This document shows, piece by piece, positions 7,691 through 17,727 of a stretch of DNA of 46,885 nt (within the stretch, counting starts at the first letter, position 1; every line of letters begins with the position of its first letter). The stretch is from the NCBI GenBank assembly GCA_019038625.1, contig JAHOYU010000057.1:1-46885 (forward strand). Direction: 5' to 3'. The notes under the pieces were generated by a model that saw only the letters and a program-made list of their open reading frames with translations, was not told where the DNA came from and did not search any database. Source of the DNA: Candidatus Latescibacterota bacterium (GTDB lineage Bacteria; Krumholzibacteriota; Krumholzibacteriia; Krumholzibacteriales; Krumholzibacteriaceae). The position numbers and the translations under genes were made by a program.

Positions 7691-10600
7691 ATGGCTAAAA
7701 AAGGCAATGTAGACGCTCAAGTTAGAGTAAAAATAAAGATAGACGACAAGCAAGCTGCCGTTCTGCAGCACCTTACCGGTGAGTCGAAAAAAGGCGGTAA
7801 AAAAGGCAGAGCAGCAGACGAAAAAATCAAACTGATGTTTAGTGGTGACGCAAAAGAAGTCAACACTATGATTGATAGCGTCTTTAATGGTCTTACCAAG
7901 ATAGAATTACAAGCTATAAAATCAGCAGCCGCAGTCAAAACCGTTAATGTTGAGCAAAATAAAGTCATAAAGACTCCTAACGCCAGTGCCTCCGGTGGAT
8001 TACAACCACGGAATCGCAGTCAAAGACGAGCTTATGGCGGTCCACTAAGGACAATGAGGGGCGAAGAACGAGCTATTCAAGCCCAAGAGGCGATGAATCG
8101 TAATCTTGCACAGCTTCACAAAAAGCTGTCCGCAGACAAGGCGGGCGGTGGGACAGGAACTATCTCTGATAGGGAGTTCGCCCAACAGGTAGGTGCTCTT
8201 CCAAGAGACATCGGTAAAGCTCTTTCTTCTAAGACACTGAAGGGCTACGGCTCAAGTGGAGATTACCTCCCCCCAGCAGCTAGAACACCGTCTTCGGGAT
8301 TTTCAAAGCAGGCAAAAGCAATCTCGGCGATGACCGGCAATATAACGGTTGCTGATGTAGAGAAGATTTTATCTGCTACAACAGCTGCAGCTAGAGGCAC
8401 CCTAGAGTCCGCTGGTGATAAGCATTTCAAAGACCTGAAGGGCAAAAAGAAAGCGCGTGGATACCAGAGTACTCCGGAAACAGAACAGCTCTTTGATGAC
8501 GTACTAGCTCCAGGGAAAACAAAATTTCAGCGTAATGCGCGAATCCTAGCAAACAGACGACTGCAGGCAGGCGGCCGATCTCGTACAGATGCACCTGGCT
8601 TAGACGCCACCCGTGCTAGGATAGAACAGACTAAGGATGCTGCCCTATCGAGGGCGGAGGCAAAGCATGCTAAAGAAGTAGCGGCTATCGACCGAACCGA
8701 CAAGAAGCGGGCCGATAGAGAAGAAGACGCAGCAAACAAGAGATTCAGCAAAGATAGAGAGCGTATTGAATCTAGAGCAGACGTAGCGAAGAGGGCAGCA
8801 GAGCGCAAGAGAATAACCAGTACCGGAGACACACGTCGTCCGTACAGTACGTCGGACGAGATAATCTCTGGTCGTCCCATATCTGCACGTGCTTGGGACA
8901 TGATGCATGCTGGAGTAGTTCCCTCAACTGGACCTATTTCCGACAAACTGCTACAAGACCCTAGTTCTATTCGCGCCCGAGCAAAACGCAAGAAGGCGTA
9001 CAAAGAAGTAGCAGAAGATCGGGCCGAACAAGATGCACGCAAAGCAGGACTTAGACCTGTCGCTCAAGAGAAACTAGCGTCGGAGAAGAAGATCAGTGCG
9101 GCCGAGCAGAAGAAGATCGACGCTGCTGAAGCTAAAAAATTCCGAGCTGAACGACGTGCGCGCGATGCACGAATAAAAGAAAACGCAGATCTCATACGCC
9201 GTGATCCTGCGGCACCTGGTGGTGTGTTTACGCCTACTCAAATTCCTGGTCAACCGGCTGAGCCTTCAGTACCTCTCTCCTATGCGGACCGTGTAGCAGC
9301 TCGTAGGAAAGCTAGAGAGGCTACGGCCGATCTGCCAGAGCGTCCAGATCCTAGAATAGCTAACAAGAAAGCTGGCCTTGAGAAGGCTGCGGCTACCCGT
9401 GCTGCTAAGAAAGAGCGACAGGCTATTATTAACCAACGGGCGGAAGATGCAGCAGACGACTCGTATATATCTCAGACTTCCACCAAAAAAGAAGCCGACA
9501 GTATTCTATCTAGAAGGCGCAAGGCTATAGAGACTGAAGCACGTTCGCTTAACCACGCGTTACGTAAAGAAACTGCAGCAGCGAAGAGAGCAGGTACAGC
9601 ACTCCCTAGCCCAACTGCCACTATCAAAGAAGAGATCGCACGCAGAGAAGCCAAAGCTGGTTTTGCTACCACAAAGCCCGGACTTGCGGTTGAGTCTGCA
9701 CTAGAAACTGAGAGGGATGAGAAACAGCTTAAGGCCGAAAAGAAAGCGGCTGCAGCACAATCAAAAGCAGAGAAGAGACGGGCAGCTCAGAACAGGCAGA
9801 AGCTAGCCAGGAGAAAGCACGTTAGTCGTCTGAAGAGCCAAGGTGGATTCTTAGATTTCGGCGCATCCACTGGTGGTCCTTCTATGTTTGAGAGTGTAGC
9901 CCGATTTTTCGGAAAACGTCCCCCAGATCCCGTACCATCACACAGGACGCTATCGCCCACAGAGGCGAAGCGTGTAATTTCGGGTACTCGCGACCCACTG
10001 ACAGGAGCGTTGTCGGACGACGACAGAGATCGACCTACGTATAAACGACGTGAGGAAGCAGCAGAGGCCGCGAAGAAAGAGAAGCGTCGTCACCAACAGC
10101 GTCAACGTAGGGCTGACGCGGGGGAGGCCAAAGCCGAAGCCGCTGCTATGAAGGCCAAGCGAGCTAGCACAAAAGTAAAGACACAAACAGCTAAGGGAGC
10201 GTCCACAGAGATAATAAGTCGAGCTCAAGCAGCTGCAGATGCTGCTAAAGTAGAAGCTGATTGGACTGCTAAACGAGCAAAATCTTTACGTGCATTAGCC
10301 AAAGACGGTAAGATGGGTGCCGACGCAGCCGTAGCAAGTACCAAAGCGGCAGCTAAACAGACCAAGGCTACCGCCGCTACGCGCGCGATCACCGAAAAGA
10401 TTCCAGGAAGACTCAAGAGCGAGGCTGGGTTCATAGACCCAGGTCGTGCGCGTGACGTATTAGGCAGAGCGAGAGCGCGCCTAAGTGAGATAGCACAGCC
10501 TGCTATAGCTGCAGGTAGCAGACTAGTTGAAGATGTCAAGGCCAGGAAACAAGCAAAAGCAGCAGGAAAGGAAGAAACCAAGAAGTTTATGGGCGGCAAA

Positions 10601-13600
10601 GAGACTCGATCTCAGTTCGCTCCAGGTGATCCTACTAAGTCACGTGGGTTCGGTACAGCAGTTCGTACTATTGCCCAGTACGCAGGAGCTTCGACCATAA
10701 TTTATGGCGTTTCTTCAGCGTTTAGAGACGCATTCTCTTCAGCACTGAAATTCGAAGATGCCCTTACTCGTGTTCAAGGTGTGTTACCTACTCGTTCTTT
10801 CGCCGAACGTGTACAGCTTAAGGGTGAAGTAATAAATATCGCACGACAATACTCTGTGGATCTTCTACAAGTAGCGGAGTCAGCGAAGATTTTCGCTCAG
10901 CAAGGTTTGTCTGCATCGAAAGTAGTTGAAGAGCTGGGAGCCACGATGCTTGCAGTGCAGGGTATCGGACTGCAAACCCAACAGGCACGTGAAATGCTCA
11001 CTGCTGTGCGGAATATCACAGAAGAACAGATGAGCAGTTATGAAGTACTGGACAGAATCAGCAAGATCGAACAGAGTCGAGCAGTTGATGCTTCCTCTCT
11101 AGCTGATGCACTCAAGCAAGCCGGCCCGATGGCCACGCAACTTGCAGGTAATTTCCAGGGCTCTGTTACAGCACTAGATGTGGTACTCGGCACAACGACA
11201 CAGATTGTTGAACAGACACGTGTAAGTGGACGGCAAGCTGCTACCAGCATGCGGTTCATTCTTGCACGTCTAGGTCGTCCTCAGGTTCTAAAGCAACTAG
11301 AGCAAATCGGACAAGTCAAGCTGGGAACAAAAGAGTCTGGTGGTAAGCAGTTACGACCACTGGTCGAAATCATGCACGAACTTGCTGATGCCTACGAGCG
11401 TATCAAAGAGACAAGAGGTAGTGCGTCAGCTACACGGTTCTTGGTGGCTCTAGCAGGAGCTCGTCAGATTAACCCTGCTGCTGTGATCTTGGGTAGTGTA
11501 TCCGAGGCAATGGAAACTGCACGTCTCGGTGCTTATGCATACGGCGATGCTCAAGAACGATTGAATCTACAACAGACAACGTTTGTTGCTACATCACAGC
11601 GTCTGAAGACGGAGATGCGTACGTTCGGCGTCGAGATGTTAGAGACTTCGGGATATGGCATACTTCTCAAAGGCACGATGGATGGGCTAACTAACGTGTT
11701 CCAGGTTTTTGGAGATCATGCTACGCTTAAACTAGTTACCGTATTGGGAGCTGTTTTAGGTTTGACCAAAGGGTTCGCTGCTTTACACGGTGCTATGAAA
11801 TCTGTAGTTGCACTTCAGATAGGTCTTCAAGCTACAAAGGCTTTAGGTGCAGGGGCTACCGAGGCCGCCCTTATCGCAAAACGAGCCGAAGGCTTTGGTT
11901 ATGTAGGAATGTCTGCTGCAGAAGGTGAGCGTCGGTACGGTAAGAAAGCGGCCAGACTTGCCTCCAGAGGCAAGGTGCGCGGAGCAGGTCGCCTTGGAGT
12001 CGGCCTGGCCAGCAGTGCTGCATGGTCGGGTGGTACTATTATTCCTATAGTCATCGCGGCTGTAGCTGCCATCGCCACAGCAGCGTTTATCGCTAAAACT
12101 GTTTCGGACGCCGGTAAAGGCGGTCCGCTTGCTATAGATTACTTAAAGCAAGGAGACCTTGATCCAAGCCAGATGCCTCGTTTGACAGCGTTTCGTGAAA
12201 CTGCGGACGCGATAGGCATAGGTGTTACCCAACTGATGGCTGCCGTAGAGCACGCTTCTGCAGCAACTGGAGACGCGGCTAGGGCAGGCTTGCGTGATAC
12301 AGATCTAGAGGCAGCAGCAAGAAAGCAGTTCAATAGAGCTGTTCGCGAAGATGGTGACTTTAGAACAGATCCGTTCTATGATACACAACAAGCTGAGGAA
12401 GCTAGCAAACGATCGCGTACTCGATTACGTCTACACGACCTAGGGATTACTTCCGGTGCAGATAGAACAACCTTAGCTACTCAAGCGTACGAGGACGCTA
12501 GGGCGCTTACCTCGGCGCGATCAGAGGCAATTCAAGATCGACGAGACCTGCCTTTAGTAGATAATATAACTGCGCTTCAGGCTTCAGGCACGACCAGGAC
12601 TACTGGATTGGCATCCTTCGTCACTTCTATGGGAGAGATACTAGACGACGACGCCCTTCCTAGATTCACTGCGCATTTAGCGGAAGGCACTGATGGTCTA
12701 TCTGATTTAGAAGCTGAGGCTGTAAAGGCTGAACGAGCATTGACGATGTTAGCGCAAGGTGCATACGTTTCATCTAGTATCTCTGCTAACGCCCTAGAAA
12801 AGACACGTGATGCGTACAGGAACTTGGGTGCGAGTATTCGGGATGCAGCGATGGCTGCAGACCAGGGCGATTTGTTTAAGTCTAAGTGGTTTAGAGCAGA
12901 TTTTGCGCCAGATGCTCAGGCTATCGCTTATGGGGCTGCTGTCGGTCCGAATCGCCGTGACGACAGAAGCGGAGGACAGTACATACGTGCCAGGACCTTA
13001 ATACGAGAGTCGTTCCCTGGTGCAGAGGGAATACCAGATCTAGTGGCAGAGACGCTGCTTGGTAGTTCAGACGTCCTTACGCAGGCAGCTCTGAAGAAAT
13101 CCCCCAACTGGACCGAGTACTTTAAGAATGTTAGTGACGAGTATCTGAAAGCCGTACAAGATCCAACAAGACGCGCAGCGATAGTGAGTGCAACTGCTGA
13201 TGCGTTTGGTAACGCTCTAGAGACCAAAAACGCTGGCTTACTTGATATAGGTATCAGCGCAGACAATCCGTTCGCTGGATATTTGGAAGCAATGAACACG
13301 ATTCTTCCTGAAAGTTTCAAAGAGCTCGAAACACGATTGATAGCGGAGTTAACCGGTGGCGATGTAACTGTAGGCAGAGCAAAAGAGCTGGAAGCAGCAA
13401 TCGCAATTCTAGGTGAAGGTACTGCTGTAGACATGGGTACCTTAGCTCAGGCCCTTACTCAAATCAAGAACCCTCTAGACGAGTTTATTAGAGATTTCTT
13501 CGTAGCTGAACAACGTCTTGTGAATACAGCGACTGCAGCCGATGCGTTGGGATTCTCGTTCAACCTGGCAGCAAGTAGTTTGAAGAATTTTGAAACTTAC

Positions 13601-16354
13601 GGTACCAAGCTCCACAGTCTTAAGCTCGACACGACAGCACGAGTACTGTCGGATGTTCTGAAGCTAGAGAACACTGCAGGCCTAGTAGGAGGTTTAGGGA
13701 ACTTGCAGCAGATGGAGGCTCTTGGTTCGGAAGGACTCGGATCGGCGCTTTACGCTGGCCTAAATGAAGATGTTCTTACTCAAAGCGCCAGTGGAATGAA
13801 ACGCATCCAAGGCATGCGAACTGAGATTCAGGCACTCAATAATATCTTAGGATCATTCGAAAGCAGAGACATGCTGGCGAGTTTTGATGTTTCTAAGCAT
13901 CCAGAAGCAGCACGATCTATTAACGAGTTGCGTGGTTTCTATGATGACTTGGCACGAGCAGCTGATGAAATTTCTGGAAGCGACTCGTTTGAAGGTCAAG
14001 CAGAAAATCTAGCAACATTAGTCCTGGATTTCCCTAAATTAATGCGCCTGTGGCCGATCTTGACACAAGCGAAACGCGACGAGGTTCTAGAGAACGAGCG
14101 CCTGGTGATAACATACAAGCGTGCCGCAACTGCTGCAAACGCCGCAGCTCAGTCCGAGAAAAATAGATGGGGAACTAGAATTTCCTCACAGTTAGAGCAA
14201 CACACCAAGTACATTACACAGGTTGAGCGTTTGGCTCCTACACTAACGTCTATCAACCAGACCAAGACTGTAGAACTGGATCTGGCAAATGCTATTTACA
14301 ACACAGAGTTGAATAGAATTGAGAACATGCGTGGGGCGGTAGGGTACACAGAGATGATGGCTATTCAAGCAGAACGTACAGCGAAAACGATGCTTATCAG
14401 TGCGCGTCAAGCTGCTACGTTGCGTAGAGAAGAAGCTGCGTTTGCGGCACGGCAGGCAGAGACCGCACGCCAGATACTAGAGATAGAAGGCGCCAGAATT
14501 CGAACCATCACTTCTGGTATCACCACACAAATTACTATGCGACAGCGCCTAGTTGCAATGGAGAAAACAATTACTGATGCGCAGCTTCAGAGCTCTGAAG
14601 CTCTGCAAAACCAATACATGCCTACTGCGCTTAAATTAGAGGCAGTGATGGAACGTATCGCTGGGACACGTACTGCAGAACAGCGCGTTGCACAACGTAC
14701 GTATGCTTTAGAGCTGTCACGTATTCGACAGATGGAGCTGTTTACACCTGATTATGAAGAGGACACAGCTCGCAAAGAACGAGAAGCCGCAAACAATAAA
14801 CTCCAGGTAGACTTACAGTCCGCTATGGTTAAGAGCAACGAAGCCTCTATTGTTGCTGAAATCCAGAGCCGTGAACAGCAAATCTCTGAGATAGTTAGCG
14901 CGCGCGTTAATAATACTACGGCACGACTTGCGGGGCTAAAAGAAGTACTTTCGAACTACGAAACACTAAGCAACAGTCCGGAACGTATTTTTGAAGCTGC
15001 AGGTAAAGCCTTCCTGTCACGACAGGTAGATCTATTGTTTGAGGGTCTATTCAATTCGAAGGCAGGTTTGCTAAAAGGTCTAGGCGAAGCGCTGGGTGCA
15101 GTAGGAGAACGTTACAAGCCTATCACCAATGCACACGTCGAAGGTGCTATGCAAGGTGCCGTGCTGTTGCGCCAAGCTATCATTGATGGCGCACAAACTG
15201 CAGGCGCAGCAACCAAATACTCTTTTAGCAAGTCTGATACAAAGTCAGGTCTAGTAGGCGCCAAAGAAGACGGCAGGCCGCCGATCTTCCAGCTACGTAC
15301 GGCAATCGAAAAAGTCAGTGCCCCTGAAACGCTAGCGGCTGTAGCAGGAGCAGCAACGGCAGCAACAATAGCTGTACGCGATACTTCCCCTGAGGCTATC
15401 ACCGCACACCTAGGTGCTTTGATGAACGAGCGTCCGGTGCAGACGACTATGGCTATGCAAAGAGGCTCTGCATTAGGCACAGGTTCTCTTCTACGACAAG
15501 AAGTGCTGGATCTAGAAAGGCAACGAGCTGCTAGTACGCATTTTCCAGGAGGCGCGGACGCTATTGCTAATATAGTAAACAGTCTGCCGCCAGAACAACA
15601 AGCTGACTTCGTCCGTGGATCTCGTCATCAGGCCACTGCTCCGCAAACGACCACTAGAAGATCTGCGACCTACAATCCACGGGTTCGTCGGATTGCGGGT
15701 GCGGCTTTGAGTCCAGACGCACGTTTAGAGCAGAACTGGACTGCCGCCCTAAGACCGTGGGAGCTAGATACACCGTCAGCACAATCTTCCGGAATGACTC
15801 CTGAAGAACGGAAGGCAGTATTTAAGAAGCAACAACTAGAGCAAATCGCACAAAGCGCCGGAACACTGGTAGGAACTGTTGGTGGTTCTGCGTTGGGGGG
15901 AGGCAACCAGGGTGCTCAGATAGGCTCACAGATAGGCTCAATGGCAGGCACCGCTATAGGTACTTCCTTAGGTGGACCAATAGGCGGCGCAATAGGTTCA
16001 GCATTGGGAGGTCTAGCCGGCGGATTGTTCGGAGGTATTTTCGGGGGTGACGACAAACCTTTCCAAGCTCTAGAAGCTATCAAACGTAGTTCAGCTGAGC
16101 AGGTCAAGCTACTAGAGAACACTAATGCGTTGTTGAATCCGAATAACGTGTCATTCAACATGCCTACCAACTTCGCACTACCCGGCTACTCACCAACCGG
16201 ATACGGCAGCGGCTTGATAACAGGCGATATCACTGTTAACTTTACAGCTCCGGTAGATGATCCGATTGCGGTCGGTCGTGAAATTGCGAGTAGTTTGACG
16301 GCCGAGCTCTCAAATCAAGTTAATACGTCGGGAGTTTACGTATCTCGAGGCTAG
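7691..16354 (+). CDS. Tape measure protein
   Basis: This 2887-residue protein is the longest gene in the window. I chose ATG 7691 (ribosome site TGAGGA 7679-7684) over a TTG six bases upstream. Residues 1 to about 960 are Ala/Lys/Arg/Glu-rich coiled coil. About residues 1020-1290 form the conserved tape-measure core (FEDALTRVQGVLP to the ARLGRPQVLKQLEQIG region). A hydrophobic segment near residues 1446-1475 (IIPIVIAAVAAIATAAFIAK) and a glycine-zipper segment near 2726-2790 (GGPIGGAIGSALGGLAGG) may insert into the host membrane at DNA entry. The rest is helical with many Glu/Arg heptads. Length sets tail length, about 430 nm by the usual rule. Three TAG codons follow at the end (TAG ATA TAG ... 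TAG) in frame. Confidence 0.97.
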   Translation: MAKKGNVDAQVRVKIKIDDKQAAVLQHLTGESKKGGKKGRAADEKIKLMFSGDAKEVNTMIDSVFNGLTKIELQAIKSAAAVKTVNVEQNKVIKTPNASASGGLQPRNRSQRRAYGGPLRTMRGEERAIQAQEAMNRNLAQLHKKLSADKAGGGTGTISDREFAQQVGALPRDIGKALSSKTLKGYGSSGDYLPPAARTPSSGFSKQAKAISAMTGNITVADVEKILSATTAAARGTLESAGDKHFKDLKGKKKARGYQSTPETEQLFDDVLAPGKTKFQRNARILANRRLQAGGRSRTDAPGLDATRARIEQTKDAALSRAEAKHAKEVAAIDRTDKKRADREEDAANKRFSKDRERIESRADVAKRAAERKRITSTGDTRRPYSTSDEIISGRPISARAWDMMHAGVVPSTGPISDKLLQDPSSIRARAKRKKAYKEVAEDRAEQDARKAGLRPVAQEKLASEKKISAAEQKKIDAAEAKKFRAERRARDARIKENADLIRRDPAAPGGVFTPTQIPGQPAEPSVPLSYADRVAARRKAREATADLPERPDPRIANKKAGLEKAAATRAAKKERQAIINQRAEDAADDSYISQTSTKKEADSILSRRRKAIETEARSLNHALRKETAAAKRAGTALPSPTATIKEEIARREAKAGFATTKPGLAVESALETERDEKQLKAEKKAAAAQSKAEKRRAAQNRQKLARRKHVSRLKSQGGFLDFGASTGGPSMFESVARFFGKRPPDPVPSHRTLSPTEAKRVISGTRDPLTGALSDDDRDRPTYKRREEAAEAAKKEKRRHQQRQRRADAGEAKAEAAAMKAKRASTKVKTQTAKGASTEIISRAQAAADAAKVEADWTAKRAKSLRALAKDGKMGADAAVASTKAAAKQTKATAATRAITEKIPGRLKSEAGFIDPGRARDVLGRARARLSEIAQPAIAAGSRLVEDVKARKQAKAAGKEETKKFMGGKETRSQFAPGDPTKSRGFGTAVRTIAQYAGASTIIYGVSSAFRDAFSSALKFEDALTRVQGVLPTRSFAERVQLKGEVINIARQYSVDLLQVAESAKIFAQQGLSASKVVEELGATMLAVQGIGLQTQQAREMLTAVRNITEEQMSSYEVLDRISKIEQSRAVDASSLADALKQAGPMATQLAGNFQGSVTALDVVLGTTTQIVEQTRVSGRQAATSMRFILARLGRPQVLKQLEQIGQVKLGTKESGGKQLRPLVEIMHELADAYERIKETRGSASATRFLVALAGARQINPAAVILGSVSEAMETARLGAYAYGDAQERLNLQQTTFVATSQRLKTEMRTFGVEMLETSGYGILLKGTMDGLTNVFQVFGDHATLKLVTVLGAVLGLTKGFAALHGAMKSVVALQIGLQATKALGAGATEAALIAKRAEGFGYVGMSAAEGERRYGKKAARLASRGKVRGAGRLGVGLASSAAWSGGTIIPIVIAAVAAIATAAFIAKTVSDAGKGGPLAIDYLKQGDLDPSQMPRLTAFRETADAIGIGVTQLMAAVEHASAATGDAARAGLRDTDLEAAARKQFNRAVREDGDFRTDPFYDTQQAEEASKRSRTRLRLHDLGITSGADRTTLATQAYEDARALTSARSEAIQDRRDLPLVDNITALQASGTTRTTGLASFVTSMGEILDDDALPRFTAHLAEGTDGLSDLEAEAVKAERALTMLAQGAYVSSSISANALEKTRDAYRNLGASIRDAAMAADQGDLFKSKWFRADFAPDAQAIAYGAAVGPNRRDDRSGGQYIRARTLIRESFPGAEGIPDLVAETLLGSSDVLTQAALKKSPNWTEYFKNVSDEYLKAVQDPTRRAAIVSATADAFGNALETKNAGLLDIGISADNPFAGYLEAMNTILPESFKELETRLIAELTGGDVTVGRAKELEAAIAILGEGTAVDMGTLAQALTQIKNPLDEFIRDFFVAEQRLVNTATAADALGFSFNLAASSLKNFETYGTKLHSLKLDTTARVLSDVLKLENTAGLVGGLGNLQQMEALGSEGLGSALYAGLNEDVLTQSASGMKRIQGMRTEIQALNNILGSFESRDMLASFDVSKHPEAARSINELRGFYDDLARAADEISGSDSFEGQAENLATLVLDFPKLMRLWPILTQAKRDEVLENERLVITYKRAATAANAAAQSEKNRWGTRISSQLEQHTKYITQVERLAPTLTSINQTKTVELDLANAIYNTELNRIENMRGAVGYTEMMAIQAERTAKTMLISARQAATLRREEAAFAARQAETARQILEIEGARIRTITSGITTQITMRQRLVAMEKTITDAQLQSSEALQNQYMPTALKLEAVMERIAGTRTAEQRVAQRTYALELSRIRQMELFTPDYEEDTARKEREAANNKLQVDLQSAMVKSNEASIVAEIQSREQQISEIVSARVNNTTARLAGLKEVLSNYETLSNSPERIFEAAGKAFLSRQVDLLFEGLFNSKAGLLKGLGEALGAVGERYKPITNAHVEGAMQGAVLLRQAIIDGAQTAGAATKYSFSKSDTKSGLVGAKEDGRPPIFQLRTAIEKVSAPETLAAVAGAATAATIAVRDTSPEAITAHLGALMNERPVQTTMAMQRGSALGTGSLLRQEVLDLERQRAASTHFPGGADAIANIVNSLPPEQQADFVRGSRHQATAPQTTTRRSATYNPRVRRIAGAALSPDARLEQNWTAALRPWELDTPSAQSSGMTPEERKAVFKKQQLEQIAQSAGTLVGTVGGSALGGGNQGAQIGSQIGSMAGTAIGTSLGGPIGGAIGSALGGLAGGLFGGIFGGDDKPFQALEAIKRSSAEQVKLLENTNALLNPNNVSFNMPTNFALPGYSPTGYGSGLITGDITVNFTAPVDDPIAVGREIASSLTAELSNQVNTSGVYVSRG

Positions 16355-16358
16355 ATAT

Positions 16359-16374
16359 AGACTTATATATAGGG
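16359..16374 (+). promoter_or_regulatory. Candidate phage promoter-like motif, copy 2
   Basis: AGACTTATATATAGGG matches the motif at 5325, 34177 and 43803. It lies just after the tape measure stop and 23 bases before the next start codon. Confidence 0.45.
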
Positions 16375-16396
16375 AGTATCGACATGAGGAGCCAGT

Positions 16397-16603
16397 ATGA
16401 GTTATTGGGAGGCCGTTCCAGTAGGTACTTGGCGGGTTGCAGACACAGTGGATGCCATTAACGCCTTGCGTGATCCCGAGAGTAGGTATATCTTGAGGGA
16501 GAAGCGTACGCATGTGGTTATTTACGGACCGCCCAATAAGGCTTTGATTGTGGACTTGTCATGTTTGAACTGTGAGCAACTATCCGAATTTTTGGGGGGT
16601 TGA
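16397..16603 (+). CDS. Small protein after tape measure, unknown
   Basis: This 68-residue soluble protein (MSYWEAVPVGTWRVADTVDA...) has a TGAGGA ribosome site at 16385-16390. No family is recognised. Its stop codon TGA lies inside the -35 box of the first array promoter, so gene and promoter are fused end to end. It marks the left edge of the accessory island. Confidence 0.6.
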   Translation: MSYWEAVPVGTWRVADTVDAINALRDPESRYILREKRTHVVIYGPPNKALIVDLSCLNCEQLSEFLGG

Positions 16604-16628
16604 CAAACGGTTCCGAATGTGTTATATT
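16600..16628 (+). promoter_or_regulatory. Array promoter P1 (sigma-70, extended -10)
   Basis: TTGACA, exactly 17 bases, then TATATT preceded by TGT (extended -10). This is the first of six near-identical promoters. It overlaps the stop of the preceding gene. The predicted RNA start is at about 16634-16636, coinciding with the ATG of the HNH gene. Confidence 0.85.
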
Positions 16629-16633
16629 ATAGT

Positions 16634-17119
16634 ATGACAGAGCAATGTGTTGTAATTAAGTGGGGACGAAAGATACGCGTAGAGCGGCGTGTTTGTGAAC
16701 GGACAAAATGCAGCAAAGAATTTTGGGCTCCGGTTTACAATCTGAAGAAAGGTCAGGGACGTTATTGCTGCAGATCTTGCGCTAACTCAGTAAAGATGAC
16801 TCTTCTTAATCAGAGCAGGACGGGAGCGAAGAATCCGAACTGGCGGGGCGGCGTATCAGGCAAGGCAATAATATACAAGAGGCGAAGTGTTGCCAAGTAC
16901 CCGGAGCGCGAAGAAGCACGAAAACAAGTAGCAAAAGCACTGTACAGAAAAGAACTAATTCAACAGGACTGCGTGTTCTGTGGTGAAACGAATACCGAAG
17001 CACATCATTGGGACTATAAACAACCACTAAAAGTCACTTGGTTGTGCCGAAAACACCACGTATATGCTGATAAAGTTAGAAGAGTACGTGAGTTATTTAG
17101 TCATTTGTGGAAAACTTGA
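16634..17119 (+). CDS. HNH homing endonuclease with NUMOD3-like motif
   Basis: This 161-residue protein has an N-terminal zinc finger (CERTKC...CCRSC), a NUMOD3-like segment (GAKNPNWRGG) and a C-terminal HNH nuclease core (CVFCG, EAHHWDYKQPL, WLCRKHH), a metal-dependent DNA cutter of the phage homing type. The ATG at 16634 sits where transcription from P1 should start and no ribosome site precedes it, so the message may be leaderless. The stop TGA (17117-17119) abuts the first base of tRNA-Asn. The gene therefore looks inserted between promoter P1 and the tRNA it once drove. Confidence 0.85.
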   Translation: MTEQCVVIKWGRKIRVERRVCERTKCSKEFWAPVYNLKKGQGRYCCRSCANSVKMTLLNQSRTGAKNPNWRGGVSGKAIIYKRRSVAKYPEREEARKQVAKALYRKELIQQDCVFCGETNTEAHHWDYKQPLKVTWLCRKHHVYADKVRRVRELFSHLWKT

Positions 17120-17192
17120 TCCGAGGTAGCTCAGCGGTCAGAGCAGGTGCCTGTTAAGTACTTGGTCGAGGGTTCGAATCCCTCTCTCGGAG
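17120..17192 (+). tRNA. tRNA-Asn (anticodon GTT)
   Basis: Cloverleaf: acceptor TCCGAGG/TCTCGGA, anticodon loop CTGTTAA, T arm GAGGG TTCGAAT CCCTC, discriminator G. CCA is not encoded. It starts on the base after the HNH stop codon. Confidence 0.95.
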
Positions 17193-17200
17193 CTTCAGAG

Positions 17201-17229
17201 TTGACAAATGGCAGTTTAGGTGTTATATT
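17201..17229 (+). promoter_or_regulatory. Array promoter P2
   Basis: TTGACA, 17 bases, TGT-TATATT. It lies 8 bases before tRNA-Cys, so transcription would start at or next to the tRNA 5' end. Confidence 0.85.
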
Positions 17230-17237
17230 GTAGATAC

Positions 17238-17311
17238 GCGGCTGTGCCCGAGAGGCCCAAGGGTGGTGTCTGCAAAACACTAATTCGTAGGTTCGAATCC
17301 TACCAGTCGCT
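17238..17311 (+). tRNA. tRNA-Cys (anticodon GCA)
   Basis: Acceptor GCGGCTG/CAGTCGC, anticodon stem GGTGT/ACACT with loop CTGCAAA, T arm GTAGG TTCGAAT CCTAC, discriminator T. CCA is not encoded. Confidence 0.95.
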
Positions 17312-17314
17312 TAG

Positions 17315-17387
17315 TGCCCTGTGGTGTAAATGGTAACACGCCTGTCTTTGGAGCAGGATAGTCTAGGTTCGAATCCTAGTGGGGCAG
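17315..17387 (+). tRNA. tRNA-Gln (anticodon TTG)
   Basis: Acceptor TGCCCTG/TGGGGCA with the U1-A72 pair known as a glutamine identity element, anticodon loop CTTTGGA, T loop TTCGAAT, discriminator G. Confidence 0.93.
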
Positions 17388-17424
17388 TTCAGGTAGCAGC
17401 CAGATGTTCTAACAAGGAGGAGTT

Positions 17425-17568
17425 ATGGGTTGGTTTATTTTTGGAGCAGTTGTGGCAGTAATGATAGCGTTTGTAGTTTGGAAGGAAATTGGATTCAAAA
17501 AGTCTAGTGGTGCAGGCCCGAGCGGTGGCGGTGGTGTAGCTGGCGGCGGAAAAGATCGGCCGAACTAA
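17425..17568 (+). CDS. Small single-pass membrane protein
   Basis: This 47-residue protein, between tRNA-Gln and tRNA-Lys, has a perfect AAGGAGG site (17414-17420). Residues 2-19 form one hydrophobic helix (GWFIFGAVVAVMIAFVVW), then a short basic patch and a glycine-rich tail (PSGGGGVAGGG). It resembles the small membrane proteins of phage lysis or exclusion systems only in general shape. Function unknown. Confidence 0.7.
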   Translation: MGWFIFGAVVAVMIAFVVWKEIGFKKSSGAGPSGGGGVAGGGKDRPN

Positions 17569-17576
17569 GTAGTATT

Positions 17577-17651
17577 GGGTTGCTAGCTCAATTTTGGCAG
17601 AGCACCCGCCTCTTAAGCGGAAGGTTGTGGGATCGTGGCCCACGCAACCCA
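17577..17651 (+). tRNA. tRNA-Lys (anticodon CTT), odd T loop
   Basis: Acceptor GGGTTGC/GCAACCC is perfect. Anticodon loop CTCTTAA. The T loop is ATCGTGG rather than TTCRANN, so the usual 54-58 pair is changed to A54-T58, and the anticodon stem has one C-A mismatch. It may be weakened, and the next gene supplies a second Lys tRNA. Confidence 0.85.
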
Positions 17652-17654
17652 TGA

Positions 17655-17726
17655 GGGTCTTTAATGTTAGTGGCAGCATATCTGTCTTTTAAACAGAATG
17701 GCTGGGTTCGACTCCCAGAAGACCCA
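17655..17726 (+). tRNA. tRNA-Lys (anticodon TTT)
   Basis: Acceptor GGGTCTT/AAGACCC, anticodon stem TCTGT/ACAGA with loop CTTTTAA, T arm CTGGG TTCGACT CCCAG, discriminator A. It lies three bases after the previous tRNA and one base before the ATG of the next gene. Confidence 0.95.
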
Positions 17727-17727
17727 T

